Part shown: piece by piece, positions 37,081 to 46,021 of the stretch
How the letters are laid out: each line of letters starts with the position of its first letter
Position numbering within the stretch: the stretch's first letter is position 1
DNA from: Bifidobacterium catenulatum subsp. kashiwanohense JCM 15439 = DSM 21854
GTDB taxonomy: Bacteria; Actinomycetota; Actinomycetes; Actinomycetales; Bifidobacteriaceae
Length of the DNA stretch: 64,000 nt
Direction: 5' to 3'
Assembly (NCBI RefSeq): GCF_001042615.1
Contig: NZ_AP012327.1
Coordinates: forward strand, 2,046,001-2,110,000
The notes under the pieces: model-generated
Database searches by the model: none
Told to the model about the DNA's origin: nothing
The model's input: only the letters and a program-made list of their open reading frames with translations
Made by a program: the position numbers and the translations under genes

Positions 37081-38007
37081 ATGGCACGGCACGGCAAGAA
37101 GCCAAGCGAGGAAAACACCTCGTCACGCGCACCGAGAACACTTGCCGGAAGCGCAACAACCGACACTTCTGCCGACGGTACTGACGCCGCTACCAGCAGC
37201 AGCACAGCCGACAGCTCGACCGTCAACGACACATCTGCCAGCAATGCCGATAACAACACCGCCAGTAATATCGACAGCAGTACCGACAGCAGTACCGGAA
37301 ATGCGCATACAAACAGCGCTTCCAATGAAGCTGACGCAACCGAAGCCGGCACCAACGCGATCGACACCAACACAACCGGAACACGCACAATCGTCAGTGG
37401 AGACACGGCTGAGACCAGCAATCGGCAATCGCTCGAAGCAGACACAGCCGTTAAATCCAACGAATCCCGTCGACCGCAAGACCCGTTCGACGCGGCCATA
37501 GCGCAAGGCATCAGCGATGGCGACGCTTGGACGAACCAGCATGTAAAGCGCTTCTATCGCCAGATCATTATCACCGTAGTCGTCGTGGTGGTCGTTTTGG
37601 GTGCGATCTTCGGATTCACAGGCATACGCGCATCGCAGCAAATGCGTGGCCTGGCTGCGCTGAATGACTGTAAGGAAGCCGTCACGGCCATGAACACCTC
37701 CTATTCGAAGGCGTTCCAGCTGAAGGCAAAAATCTCCGAAGCGTTCACCAGTTTTGACAAATCTTACGATCTCGACAAGCTTGCCGAACTTCATCAGACG
37801 GAAGTCACCGCTCCGAAAACACTGAGCTGTGCCACCGACGCCTCCGCCACTATCAGCAAAGCCAACGCCGCAAAAGCCGAGTATGACAAGCAGGCCAAGC
37901 AGTTCAAGCAGGCTCTGCAGAAGGCCGACGAGTCCGCGGCCACCGATGGTGGTGACGGAACTGATGGAACGACCAGTGGCGATAACAGCACCACTGGAAC
38001 GGACTGA
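37081..38007 (+). CDS. Single-pass membrane protein, unknown; C-terminus cut by UGA
   Basis: GGAGGGG precedes the ATG. The 308-residue protein has a ~155-residue Ser/Thr/Asn/Ala-rich low-complexity N-terminus, one membrane span (about 161-183, IIITVVVVVVVLGAIFGF) and a helical outer part (KAFQLKAKISEAFTSFDKSY; AAKAEYDKQAKQFKQALQKA). No family is recognised. After the TGA at 38005 the same frame stays open for 36 codons and ends in a TGA at 38116, one base before the start of the next gene. The present stop is therefore probably a nonsense mutation, or a readthrough site. It forms an operon with the SASA esterase gene. Confidence 0.65.
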   Translation: MARHGKKPSEENTSSRAPRTLAGSATTDTSADGTDAATSSSTADSSTVNDTSASNADNNTASNIDSSTDSSTGNAHTNSASNEADATEAGTNAIDTNTTGTRTIVSGDTAETSNRQSLEADTAVKSNESRRPQDPFDAAIAQGISDGDAWTNQHVKRFYRQIIITVVVVVVVLGAIFGFTGIRASQQMRGLAALNDCKEAVTAMNTSYSKAFQLKAKISEAFTSFDKSYDLDKLAELHQTEVTAPKTLSCATDASATISKANAAKAEYDKQAKQFKQALQKADESAATDGGDGTDGTTSGDNSTTGTD

Positions 38008-38119
38008 GCTGCAGCCGTAGAAGGCGATGCTGGAGTTGTCGGCGTCGTGCCCGTCACAGACGGCACTGTCGACCAATCCGGCGCAGCCGTCGTGACCGAC
38101 GCGACCGAAAGGGGCTGAT

Positions 38120-39793
38120 TTGAATAAGAAACGACTGGCACGCGTGATTATTGCCGCTGTAGTGACCATGGCGATACTTGTGGCGATTATTGTTGGCTGC
38201 GGGCCGAAATGGGGCGACGGTTCGGCGAATGTCAACGCCAGTAACGCCAGCAGCTCCTCCGGCACAAGCGACGATTCATCCGCAAACTATGCGACCCGCG
38301 CATCGGTACAACTCCCCTCCTACTACATGGAGAACATGGTTTTCCAACGTGGCAAAACGCTGGCAGTCAAGGGAACCGTCACTACTTCGCAGCGTGGAAA
38401 AACCATTGACCCAACACAACTGGTTACAACGATTTCCCAAGGTAAGAAATCATCATCAGCGCAAGCAAAAATTTCCAAGAACGGTGATTTCACTTGCACT
38501 TTACCTAAGCAGAAAGCAAGTCTTAAGCCATATTCATTAACGATTTCGTACAACGAAGCCACTTTGTTGACTCTGAAAAACGTGTATGTCGGCGACGTTT
38601 TTATTGCTGCCGGACAGTCGAATATGGAATTGAATTATTCGCAATACTACGAGGGCCCCGGCAATGACTATAATTTCGGCGGAGGTCTAGTAACAACCAA
38701 CGATCTACCGAAACAGCTTTCCGACAAGAACGTGCATTTCGTTGCGAGCGCCAACACCACGGAAGGTGCTGATTTCCCGCTACGCGACGTGAACGAGCAG
38801 GCCGATTCCTGGCTTGATGCGACCGCCGAAAATTCGCAGCATTTCAGCTATTTGGCACAGCAGTTCGCCATGCAGCTTCGCGCCGCGCATCCGAATGTGC
38901 CCGTCGGTATTGTTCAGACCGCGTGGGGCGGCACGCCGATTCGAAACCATGTGAAGGGTGGCTCCATTTATGCGAACCATATCGCGCCATTGGAGGGTTT
39001 CCATGTGGCGGGCGTGCTGTGGTACCAAGGGTGCAATGATTCCGCGAACGAGGCGACTGCATTGGCATACGAGTCTCAGATGACGTCGCTGATCAACCAG
39101 TATCGTGCAGTGTTTGACCAGGATGATCTGCCGTTCCTGTATGTGCAGTTGGCGCGTTGGCCTGGCTATCAGTACACTCAGAACGTGCGATTCGCACAGT
39201 TGAGCACGTTGAACAACGTCGGATTGCACAATGCCTCCAACGTTGCAATGACCGTGTCGCTTGATACGGACAAGGGCACTTCAACGTTGATACATCCGCT
39301 TGGCAAAGATATTCTTGGCGCACGCATGGCCGCGCAATATCTGGCAATGTCGGAAGGCAAGGCCGTTCCCAACGGACCGCTTATCGCACATGCGAAGCAT
39401 GCTTCCGATGGCACGATCGTATTGTCATTCCAAAAGGGCACCGCAACTGGTTTGCAGGCAGAAAACCCCAATTATTCCAAAACCGCTAGTGCGACCGTAC
39501 CTAATTACACGGCCAATTCGGACGCGACTCCTTTGGATGGTATTGCTAATGTCGCAACGCCGACTTCCGCATCATTGCAAGGTTTTGAAATTGCCAACGA
39601 TTCCGGAAAATGGGTTCCGGCAACGGCTGTAATCAAAGGTAAGCAGATTGTGCTGAGTGCCGCTGATGGAAGTTCGAATCTTAACGCGGTAACTCAAGTG
39701 CGTTATTGGTGGAGCGGAAATCCGGCTATTTCCAGTTTGCTCTATAACGATCTTGGATTGCCAGCAAGTCCGTTTATTGCGGTTGTTGAGTAG
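38120..39793 (+). CDS. SASA-domain esterase (sialate O-acetylesterase-like) lipoprotein
   Basis: The TTG start follows AAAGGGG. The 557-residue protein has an N-terminal export segment with a lipobox-like VAIIVGC (Cys27), so it is probably lipid-anchored. The SGNH/SASA domain shows VFIAAGQSNMELNYSQY (about 161-177, nucleophile Ser), then VQTAWGGTPIRNH and VLWYQGCNDSAN. The later catalytic His lies near LIHPLGKDILGARMAAQYL. Family members remove O-acetyl groups from sialic acids or other glycans. In bifidobacteria this could deacetylate host mucin glycans, or edit the acylated surface polymer made next door. Confidence 0.86.
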   Translation: MNKKRLARVIIAAVVTMAILVAIIVGCGPKWGDGSANVNASNASSSSGTSDDSSANYATRASVQLPSYYMENMVFQRGKTLAVKGTVTTSQRGKTIDPTQLVTTISQGKKSSSAQAKISKNGDFTCTLPKQKASLKPYSLTISYNEATLLTLKNVYVGDVFIAAGQSNMELNYSQYYEGPGNDYNFGGGLVTTNDLPKQLSDKNVHFVASANTTEGADFPLRDVNEQADSWLDATAENSQHFSYLAQQFAMQLRAAHPNVPVGIVQTAWGGTPIRNHVKGGSIYANHIAPLEGFHVAGVLWYQGCNDSANEATALAYESQMTSLINQYRAVFDQDDLPFLYVQLARWPGYQYTQNVRFAQLSTLNNVGLHNASNVAMTVSLDTDKGTSTLIHPLGKDILGARMAAQYLAMSEGKAVPNGPLIAHAKHASDGTIVLSFQKGTATGLQAENPNYSKTASATVPNYTANSDATPLDGIANVATPTSASLQGFEIANDSGKWVPATAVIKGKQIVLSAADGSSNLNAVTQVRYWWSGNPAISSLLYNDLGLPASPFIAVVE

Positions 39794-39915
39794 GCCGGCC
39801 AACTGATAATCGGAATATTATTCGTCGGCAGCGAAGGACACGACAAAGCGAGATAGGGATTATCCTGAAAATCAGGCATGTTTTTCTCGAATTTAAGTCG
39901 AAGCAATGTTGACTG

Positions 39916-40278
39916 TCAGTCGACGTAGTGCGGGGCGCTGGACGCCATGCGGGGTGTAACACCGTTATTGTCATTGTCATCGTCATTACCGTCCGCAGTG
40001 GAATCTTGCGATTTACGAAGCGATCCCGCAGCCAATGAACGTATGGATCGAACGGAACGGCCAAGCTGCGACTGCTTTTCCTGCTCATTCGACTGAATTG
40101 CGGGAAACGCACCGGTCACAGGGCGAACACGACCGGTCGCAGTGGGAATGAAGCTTGGCGGCAGCACTTGCGTGGTAATGGCGCTCGGCGATGATGCATG
40201 ATAGCGGGCCATCGAAGCCAGGGAGTCGCGGGTATCGAGCTCACGCTGAATATCTAGCTCATCGTCGGATTCAGCCAT
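39916..40278 (-). CDS. Hypothetical hydrophilic protein
   Basis: The start at 40278 follows AAGGAGG with 6-nt spacing. The 120-residue product (MAESDDELDIQRELDTRDSL ...) is polar, rich in Ser/Asp/Arg and lacks membrane spans or known motifs. The C-terminal third is an Asp/Asn stretch (ADGNDDDNDNNG). It is the last chromosomal gene before the island boundary. It is probably real because of the excellent ribosome-binding site. Confidence 0.6.
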   Translation of the reverse strand: MAESDDELDIQRELDTRDSLASMARYHASSPSAITTQVLPPSFIPTATGRVRPVTGAFPAIQSNEQEKQSQLGRSVRSIRSLAAGSLRKSQDSTADGNDDDNDNNGVTPRMASSAPHYVD

Positions 40279-40484
40279 CGCCGTCCTCCTTCTTTTCCGG
40301 CAATTTCCGCCGGTAATCTCTCTCCGCTGGTAACGGTCACCGTTCCGAGCGTAATGCAAGGCAGCAGGCCGCTGCGAACGAAATCATCGATATGCGCAAC
40401 TCCCCCACTGTTTCGCAACTTTTTCGTCGAACATCTATCTACGCAACAGGCCATTGTAAAATCGCCGTTTTGGTATGAAAATGA

Positions 40485-40538
40485 AAAAAGGGCTTCCGGA
40501 ATCATCTGAAAACCCTGCTGGCGGAGAATACGAGATTC
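40485..40538. repeat. Left attachment site of the island (displaced tRNA-Ser 3' end)
   Basis: This 54-bp segment matches 52170-52223 at 51 positions. It covers the last 20 bases of tRNA-Ser(GGA) with CCA, plus the tRNA's terminator. The match ends inside the T-loop. It marks the far end of an 11.7-kb element integrated into the tRNA 3' end. Confidence 0.85.
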
Positions 40539-40652
40539 CGGCAGCGACTTGCTGTTTTCGGCGTAATTACAACGTTTCTGGGCTGCTGATTAAGTGTTTC
40601 GCCGCTTAACTCGCCGCCCCTACGGCGTGTCGCAATGGGGCGAAACGGGTGG

Positions 40653-41156
40653 TTATGAACGGGTGCTTTTTGGATTGCGCGAAACAGGGGAGAGTATTGA
40701 GGATGCTTTTTCCATGAAGAGCGTGTAGTTTAACCAGTATATAGAACGGCCTCCCTTTGCCAACAGCAGCGATGTGCTAAAGATTACGATTCCGAATGAG
40801 GTAATGCGATCTATTCCCCATAGGCAAAGTGAAAATAAAGGTAAAATGGCCGTCGTTAAAGTCCAGATGATAATACTTAGCCAGTTTCTTGATAATTCTT
40901 CGGGGAATCTCTTTCGTGCTTCTATCATCAAAGGTGAATTTGACTGGTATAGCATCGTACATATAAATGTTGCTGTAGCCATGACTAATCCGGAGAGGGT
41001 CGATAGCCCGATGAATAAATCATTGGGACTGCCATCTCCAGGTAGTTGAGGTACTGGATTGCTGAGAAGCCACCAAGTAGCGGTTATTATGGTTGCGCCT
41101 AGGATGTCAGTGGCGGGATGCGCCATAATTCCATTTATTAATGTTAAATGTGGCAT
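40653..41156 (-). CDS. Four-span membrane protein, third gene of an unrecognised cassette
   Basis: The 167-residue protein has hydrophobic segments at about 17-32 (DILGATIITATWWLLS), 46-66 (FIGLSTLSGLVMATATFICT), 90-113 (LSIIIWTLTTAILPLFSLCLW) and 118-135 (SFGIVIFSTSLLLAKG). A basic tail follows. Its ATG overlaps the stop of the upstream gene (TAATG), so translation is coupled. No family is recognised. A small multi-span protein encoded last in a cassette of a defence-type island resembles the membrane effectors of abortive-infection systems. That role is inferred from context only. Confidence 0.65.
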   Translation of the reverse strand: MPHLTLINGIMAHPATDILGATIITATWWLLSNPVPQLPGDGSPNDLFIGLSTLSGLVMATATFICTMLYQSNSPLMIEARKRFPEELSRNWLSIIIWTLTTAILPLFSLCLWGIDRITSFGIVIFSTSLLLAKGGRSIYWLNYTLFMEKASSILSPVSRNPKSTRS

Positions 41157-41476
41157 TAATTACTCTTTGAAATATCGTATAAATAAGTCTCTTTATCGAC
41201 TGAAACAGCAATTAAATGATTGATTAGTCCAGTAAATAATCGGGGTTCGTCATTGGATATTGTAATCTCGCTTTGTTCTACTACAGGATGGGATACTAAA
41301 TTTAATTCCAACAGTTTGTCTGCGAAATCAGGTCCACTTACTTGAACTTTTTTGTTCTGATTTACTGCAGATATGATGAAATCTTGCATTATATCTTTAA
41401 AAACGCGACGAGCTTTTCCATATGCTGTATCGTCTGTCAGGCTAATCCTAATGTCGATATCAAGATCGGCTCCCAC
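41156..41476 (-). CDS. Small protein, second gene of the cassette
   Basis: The GTG start lies 3 bp after the stop of the upstream gene. The 106-residue product begins GADLDIDIRISLTDDTAYGK. It contains VFKDIMQDFIISAVNQNKKV and ends SVDKETYLYDISKSN. It is soluble, mixed alpha/beta, without cysteines or known motifs. The one-base overlap with the membrane protein gene downstream and 3-bp gap upstream imply an obligate partnership. A linker or sensor between the other two products is possible. Not recognised. Confidence 0.6.
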   Translation of the reverse strand: MGADLDIDIRISLTDDTAYGKARRVFKDIMQDFIISAVNQNKKVQVSGPDFADKLLELNLVSHPVVEQSEITISNDEPRLFTGLINHLIAVSVDKETYLYDISKSN

Positions 41477-41479
41477 TTT

Positions 41480-42082
41480 TTATGCAATTTCTTGATAAAA
41501 TTCTCCTGCGTTACCTTTTATTTCATAAGCTTTATCAATAAAATTTTTTGTTGTGAATGATGCTGTGAGGGAATCTATTCCGCGAAGTTCTTTTTTGAAA
41601 CGCTCGATGCTATCTGCTGTGATGACGGGAATAACATCCCATTCATAATCTTCTTCAGGCCAGTAATAGTTTAGTGCTTTTTTGAGGGGGTCTACGCTTT
41701 TACCAGCATTGCCACTTACTCTGCTGACAAGAGAATATTTTGGGAAGAAGGCGAACGCTGACGATTTTGCTAAATTGTTTGTGTTGCTATATGCCTCGCT
41801 GTCCATGAAATCAGTGACTCTCTTGTGTTCCTGATCAATGAGCTGCATAAAATTTGGCTGGAATTGTTCAAAAACTGTAAGTACTGGATAATGCTTGTCT
41901 GTTGCAGAATCAAAAATAATATTATCGAGTATTTTATTTTCCCAAGGGAATTCACGAAATTCACTGAGACGCTTCATCCAATTGATATGTCCCGTGGTTC
42001 CATTGCTGATACCATCACGAGACCTCAGCCGGAGCCAGTAGAACTGCACTGTTCTTTGAATCACGCTTGTCAAGTCGTTCAC
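41480..42082 (-). CDS. Unknown soluble protein, first gene of the cassette
   Basis: The frame starts with GTG at 42082 without a clear ribosome-binding site; an ATG 35 codons in is an alternative. The 200-residue protein reads VQFYWLRLRSRDGISNGTTG, later LTVFEQFQPNFMQLIDQEHK and DYEWDVIPVITADSIERFKK. It is soluble and mainly helical, and it looks like a binding or sensing component more than an enzyme. G+C is far below the neighbouring restriction genes, pointing to a separate origin of this cassette. Not recognised. Confidence 0.6.
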   Translation of the reverse strand: MNDLTSVIQRTVQFYWLRLRSRDGISNGTTGHINWMKRLSEFREFPWENKILDNIIFDSATDKHYPVLTVFEQFQPNFMQLIDQEHKRVTDFMDSEAYSNTNNLAKSSAFAFFPKYSLVSRVSGNAGKSVDPLKKALNYYWPEEDYEWDVIPVITADSIERFKKELRGIDSLTASFTTKNFIDKAYEIKGNAGEFYQEIA

Positions 42083-42302
42083 CTGCTTAGTAGGTCATAT
42101 CTACCTAATGCCAATCATTGTACTTCATTTTTCGGGTGCGACGATTGGGATGAAGGACTCTACGGCCCTTCCTAAAGAAAGTGTTTGTGGCAACCGCCGT
42201 AGTTATGTTGAGTACATGCTTTATGTGTGAAAAATAACGGGGAGAAATCTGCCTAATACTCTGGGGTAGCGTGGGATGGTTGGGGGGTCCTCACCGGTGT
42301 TG

Positions 42303-43151
42303 TTATGCGGCGTCGGCGAGAAATACGTGTTTGTGGTGGTATTCGATGAATTCATGTGAAGGCTGACTGATTGCCGGTAATGAGATTTCGCGCCCTTCGA
42401 AGTCATAGAGCCATTTGTCGTTGATGTCAGAGTGCTTCACCTTGTCGTGGTTGACCATGATGCAATAGTCGTTATCGATGGAGATGAGGCCTTGATCGAA
42501 GGCGCGGTCGTGGAAGGCGTTGAGCAGCAGGCCATTCGATGCCGCGGTCTTCTCAGTGGGGGTCGATGCCTTCCAGGGTTTGATGTGGCTGGCGATCAGC
42601 AGTGTGGGAAGCTGCAGACCGGTAATGCAACAGGTGCTGTGGTAGTTCTGCAATAGTGAGTTGCGGAAATAGGATTGGTTGACCCGCTGAAGCGTGGTTG
42701 TCGGTCGTTCCTCTCCGGCGGGTGCGCGTTCGGCGATGAGCAGGAACGTTGCGGTTTCGAGAGAAGAATAACGGTCGGAAGCCAGTGGCACCGGGCTGAA
42801 GTCGTTCGCGTCCGCTTGCAGGAGCGCGTGCCGAAGCAGATCCAGGCATTGCTCCATGAAAGCATCGGGGTCTTCGGCGTACCATTGCCAGACTTGGGAA
42901 TCGAGTTTGCTTCCATGCTTCATGCCTACGCGCCCGCGGGCCTTGCGGTTGTCGTCGTAAGCTGCGATGTTCCAGATTTTCAATGCCACTGAGCTGGGAG
43001 TGCGGTGCAGGAACGATGCAAGACGTTGCACGTCAAGCCCTTTGTCGTCGCATTCACGTGGCTCGAGCACGATGTACAAGGCGAACGCCATCATTGTTTC
43101 CTCGCGTGACCAATTACGGCGAGGTGCTGATGCATTGACATTTACTGCCAT
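42303..43151 (-). CDS. HNH-endonuclease domain protein
   Basis: The 282-residue protein has an N-terminal helical region (about 13-70; NWSREETMMAFALYIVLEPR, then RTPSSVALKIWNI), like DNA-recognition parts of restriction enzymes. A C-terminal HNH nuclease follows: CCITGLQLPTLLIASHIKPW (about 170-190), then NGLLLNAFHDRAFDQGLISI (about 207-226). The Cys, His and Asn/His metal ligands are present. It lies on the same strand as the methyltransferase pair, 660 bp downstream. It may be the restriction nuclease of that set or an independent solitary enzyme. Confidence 0.82.
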   Translation of the reverse strand: MAVNVNASAPRRNWSREETMMAFALYIVLEPRECDDKGLDVQRLASFLHRTPSSVALKIWNIAAYDDNRKARGRVGMKHGSKLDSQVWQWYAEDPDAFMEQCLDLLRHALLQADANDFSPVPLASDRYSSLETATFLLIAERAPAGEERPTTTLQRVNQSYFRNSLLQNYHSTCCITGLQLPTLLIASHIKPWKASTPTEKTAASNGLLLNAFHDRAFDQGLISIDNDYCIMVNHDKVKHSDINDKWLYDFEGREISLPAISQPSHEFIEYHHKHVFLADAA

Positions 43152-43371
43152 AAATCCAGGATATTGCGGAATGATACATGCCTGTGCTTTGTATGCGGTA
43201 TGTCTTGTGAGTCTTAGCTTGTATTCGATGCTTCGTGTCTGAAATCTTGTGGGAAGGAGTGGAAGCTTAGCGATAAGCGGACAGATTGTTCTTGAAGTTG
43301 TTGTAAGGACTTTCCTTCACTGTTTTTTGGGTTTGCCTTGCGTGTTGGTTGTGTGCTCTACAGCGACAAGA

Positions 43372-43513
43372 GGGAATCTAGTGGGAAGTGGATGGTCGGA
43401 GGGGGGCAAGAGTGCTGAAATCCTAGTGTTTTCAAGGACTATTAACCCATCGGAAGAGCTTGATTAGCTTTGATCCTTCGTGTATACAGCGTCTACTGGG
43501 AATCTAGTGGGAA
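43372..43513 (+). repeat. Two direct repeats GGGAATCTAGTGGGAA
   Basis: The 16-bp core occurs at 43372-43387 and 43498-43513, each preceded by a similar TACAGCG segment. They lie in the 664-bp stretch between the HNH gene and the DUF4928 gene, where I see no convincing gene. Plus-strand frames give only weak similarity between the copies (RGNLVGS / TGNLVGT). Confidence 0.5.
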
Positions 43514-43625
43514 CTAGAGTGAACCTAATGAGCCAACATGGAAATTCAGTGGCAGGCGAAGATGTATGTCGGAATCTCAATGATTTCAACGTTTCCAAGG
43601 ACGCCGGTTGGCACCATCCTGCGGC

Positions 43626-43668
43626 AACATGGAACCTACATGGAAATTTACAGTGCCTACATGGAAAT
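43626..43668 (+). repeat. Short tandem repeats with ACATGGAAAT core
   Basis: CCTACATGGAAATTTACAGTG and the next unit are spaced 21 bp (cores at 43638 and 43659). A related ACATGGAAC lies just before and another core at 43536. They share the non-coding gap with the GGGAATCTAG repeats. Confidence 0.45.
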
Positions 43669-43815
43669 CAGTTTGCATCAGTCAGTGGGCGCATGATGCG
43701 TGCGCTCAGCCCTTGGCTGACTGATACTAGCAAGCTTTTGCCTGACTGAACGCATGCATTATAAAGAGCGATTGGGTATCGAGCTGGTTGCGGGATGCAG
43801 GGCGGATAAAACTAA

Positions 43816-44733
43816 TCAGCCGTTATATTCGATATGTAGGCTGGGGTCGCTTTCGTGTTCGTCAATGATTTGGTTGTAAGCCTTGACCAGACGCGAAAGG
43901 GTTTCGTGACGTGCTGCGTTGGTGAAGTGGCCATGCTCGTGCACATTGCTGGAAAGGAACGATTGCAGGTCCCAAACTTCAAGGCGGTTTTCGAAGCCCA
44001 TGTCGGAGGCTAAGTCCCATGCGGTTTTGACGCGGTCGCGTACAGTGATGATGATTGGATGCAGCCCGGCCTTGATGTTGCGCTGGCATTTATTCATGAG
44101 TAGGGATGCTGGGGCAGTGATGCAGTGTATGGCTGTGTCGCCGACATTGAAATCGCCTCCCCGCCCAGTCGGATCGTCAGCAACGGACGCGCCGTTGATT
44201 TCTACTTCTGGGGCAACGATGGTGAGCTTCGCTGCGACAAGATGTTGCAGAACGGTACCGACGTACATAGTGCCCGGATTTTCCTTTTGTCGCTGCGCTG
44301 CCTGCTGCAGCAGATGTTCCACAGCCGCATCGACGGAAAGCGAGTTGTCGGATTCCAATTTGAATGGTTTGCTGGTGAAGAATGCCTGAATTCGTTTGAC
44401 CCAGTATTGCTCGATCTCGGTGAATTGCTCCGCTGTTGGACGTAATTCGTTAATGAGCTCGGCATAGTCGTGCATCAATGCCATGGTGCCGCGGCTGGTT
44501 CGTCCGCCCTCTGCTGCGAGGAGTCGTGTGATGCCATATTCGGCAAGGATTTTCTGGCAGTTGTCTTTGCTGATTCCCTTGACTTGACCTTCCTTGTTCG
44601 TGTGATAGTCGCTGGCGTCAATGGGAAGCGTGTCTGCGGAAAAGAAGCGATTGAGCTGGATGGCGGCAGCCAAAGCGCCCTTGGTGTTTACCTGATGGGA
44701 CTTTCGGAAATCATCGATGGGAGTCAGATCCAT
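43816..44733 (-). CDS. DUF4928 protein, probable restriction endonuclease
   Basis: The 305-residue protein begins DLTPIDDFRKSHQVNTKGAL. It contains GITRLLAAEGGRTSRGTMAL (about 69-88) and, in the second half, TGRGGDFNVGDTAIHCIT with PIIITVRDRVKTAWDLA. This is the pattern of DUF4928 proteins, which are found next to C5 DNA methyltransferases. The Asp and beta-strands around RGGDFNVGD...IHC could hold a nuclease metal site; that is inference. It starts 12 bp after the methyltransferase gene ends, so the two form an operon. Confidence 0.82.
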   Translation of the reverse strand: MDLTPIDDFRKSHQVNTKGALAAAIQLNRFFSADTLPIDASDYHTNKEGQVKGISKDNCQKILAEYGITRLLAAEGGRTSRGTMALMHDYAELINELRPTAEQFTEIEQYWVKRIQAFFTSKPFKLESDNSLSVDAAVEHLLQQAAQRQKENPGTMYVGTVLQHLVAAKLTIVAPEVEINGASVADDPTGRGGDFNVGDTAIHCITAPASLLMNKCQRNIKAGLHPIIITVRDRVKTAWDLASDMGFENRLEVWDLQSFLSSNVHEHGHFTNAARHETLSRLVKAYNQIIDEHESDPSLHIEYNG

Positions 44734-44745
44734 TGTTTGCCTCGC

Positions 44746-45924
44746 TTATGCAGTGTGATTCGAGAGCAGAGTTTGCTCCACGTACAGGTCTTTGCCAAGG
44801 GTGTTGTTCAGAGCAGGCATGAAGTAATGCTTGCCGAGCCATTCCACGACAGGGACGGAGACAGCGTCGCCGAATCCGAACATCACTTGATTGGAGCGCA
44901 GGCCCGTAATGTTGTAGTGGGCCGCACCCATAAGAGCAGCGTATTCGCGTGGCGTCATCCAACGGACAGCGGCTTGACCATTGCCCATGCGAATGATTGC
45001 CTGGCGAGATGAGCCGCCTCGTGCAGTGCGCAGGCAGCCGGAGATGTCGTCTGCGCGAACTTCCCATACGGCTTTACCGTTGCGGGTGCGGCGATAAGCG
45101 GTCCGGTAGGAAACGGTTGTTTCGTTACGCAACGTTTCCACGCGGGCAGTCTGAACCGGCGACAGCGAATCAAGGAATTTGGCGGTTCTTTCGGCGTCCC
45201 ACCAGCGTTCGTCGTCATCAGCCATGTTCTCGACGTACATATTGAGGCCGGACATCAGAGGAGACGGCGGCTCAGGCAGCGGTGCGCGATGCGTGCGGAG
45301 AGAGGTGTCCGCAAAGACCTGCTGCAGCCAGTCAGGGCGCAACGAAGAATCGAATTGTTCGGCGGACGGCGGGTTCTGCAGGCCAACCAAAAAGAGTCGC
45401 GGTCGGGACTGAGGGATAAATCGACGGGTATCGATGGACAATACGTCTACGGAGTAGCCCAGTACATTGAAAGCATGCACCGCTGCGGCGAGATCCTCCC
45501 CAGAGTGAGAAGTGGCCAATCCGTTCACATTTTCGAGAATGGCAATCGGAGGACGGCTGTCCCCAAGTTCTTCGAGCAGTCGCACGTATTGCCAGAAAGC
45601 GCCGGATTGTTTGCCGTTCAGGCCCGTACGAGTGCCCGCAAGGGAGAGATCCGTGCAAGGAGAGGATCCCCAAGCGATGGAAGCATCATGGGGCAGGTCG
45701 TCGCCGGAGAGCTCGCTCATATCCCCCTCGACAAGGGTGTGGCCCGGCGTATCCGTGAAGTTATTGCGATACATTTCGCACTTGGCGGAGTCGATGTCAT
45801 TCGACCATTCGACTTGGAAGCCGGATTCTTCGAGCCCAAGGCGTGCGAGGCCTATTCCGGCAAAGAATTCGAGGGCTTGTGGGCATGCCTTGCCGGTAGC
45901 CGCGTGCGTGTGATTGTCGTTCAT
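44746..45924 (-). CDS. DNA (cytosine-5)-methyltransferase
   Basis: The 392-residue protein shows the C5-methyltransferase motifs in order. Motif I is ALEFFAGIGLARLGLE (about 17-32) and motif IV is WGSSPCTDLSLAG with the catalytic Cys (about 85-97). Motif VI is AILENVNGLATS, motif VIII is PQSRPRLFLVGL (about 171-182), and motifs IX-X lie near the end (DAVSVPVVEWLGKHY). The region between VIII and IX (about 200-300) would read the DNA target. It protects host DNA from the DUF4928 protein encoded downstream. A regulator gene is divergent. Confidence 0.95.
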   Translation of the reverse strand: MNDNHTHAATGKACPQALEFFAGIGLARLGLEESGFQVEWSNDIDSAKCEMYRNNFTDTPGHTLVEGDMSELSGDDLPHDASIAWGSSPCTDLSLAGTRTGLNGKQSGAFWQYVRLLEELGDSRPPIAILENVNGLATSHSGEDLAAAVHAFNVLGYSVDVLSIDTRRFIPQSRPRLFLVGLQNPPSAEQFDSSLRPDWLQQVFADTSLRTHRAPLPEPPSPLMSGLNMYVENMADDDERWWDAERTAKFLDSLSPVQTARVETLRNETTVSYRTAYRRTRNGKAVWEVRADDISGCLRTARGGSSRQAIIRMGNGQAAVRWMTPREYAALMGAAHYNITGLRSNQVMFGFGDAVSVPVVEWLGKHYFMPALNNTLGKDLYVEQTLLSNHTA

Positions 45925-45979
45925 GCTCCCACCTTACCTCGTGCCTGACTGTCGTCCTAACCATGATACTCTATATATA

Positions 45980-45991
45980 GAACAAGTGTTC
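45980..45991. promoter_or_regulatory. GAACAAGTGTTC palindrome in the methyltransferase/regulator promoter region
   Basis: GAAC-AAGT-GTTC lies between the divergent methyltransferase and HTH genes, next to CTATATATAG. It fits the actinobacterial/Bacillus LexA box (CGAAC-N4-GTTCG) except for the first base. It could equally be the site of the HTH regulator. Confidence 0.5.
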
Positions 45992-46021
45992 GAATAAGTG
46001 TCGTGAAGGAAAGAGGATCGT

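Noticed and set aside
37123-38265. 380-codon minus-strand frame
   Set aside because: Produced by the Ser/Thr-rich repeats of the plus-strand membrane protein gene; Gly/Val-rich shadow.
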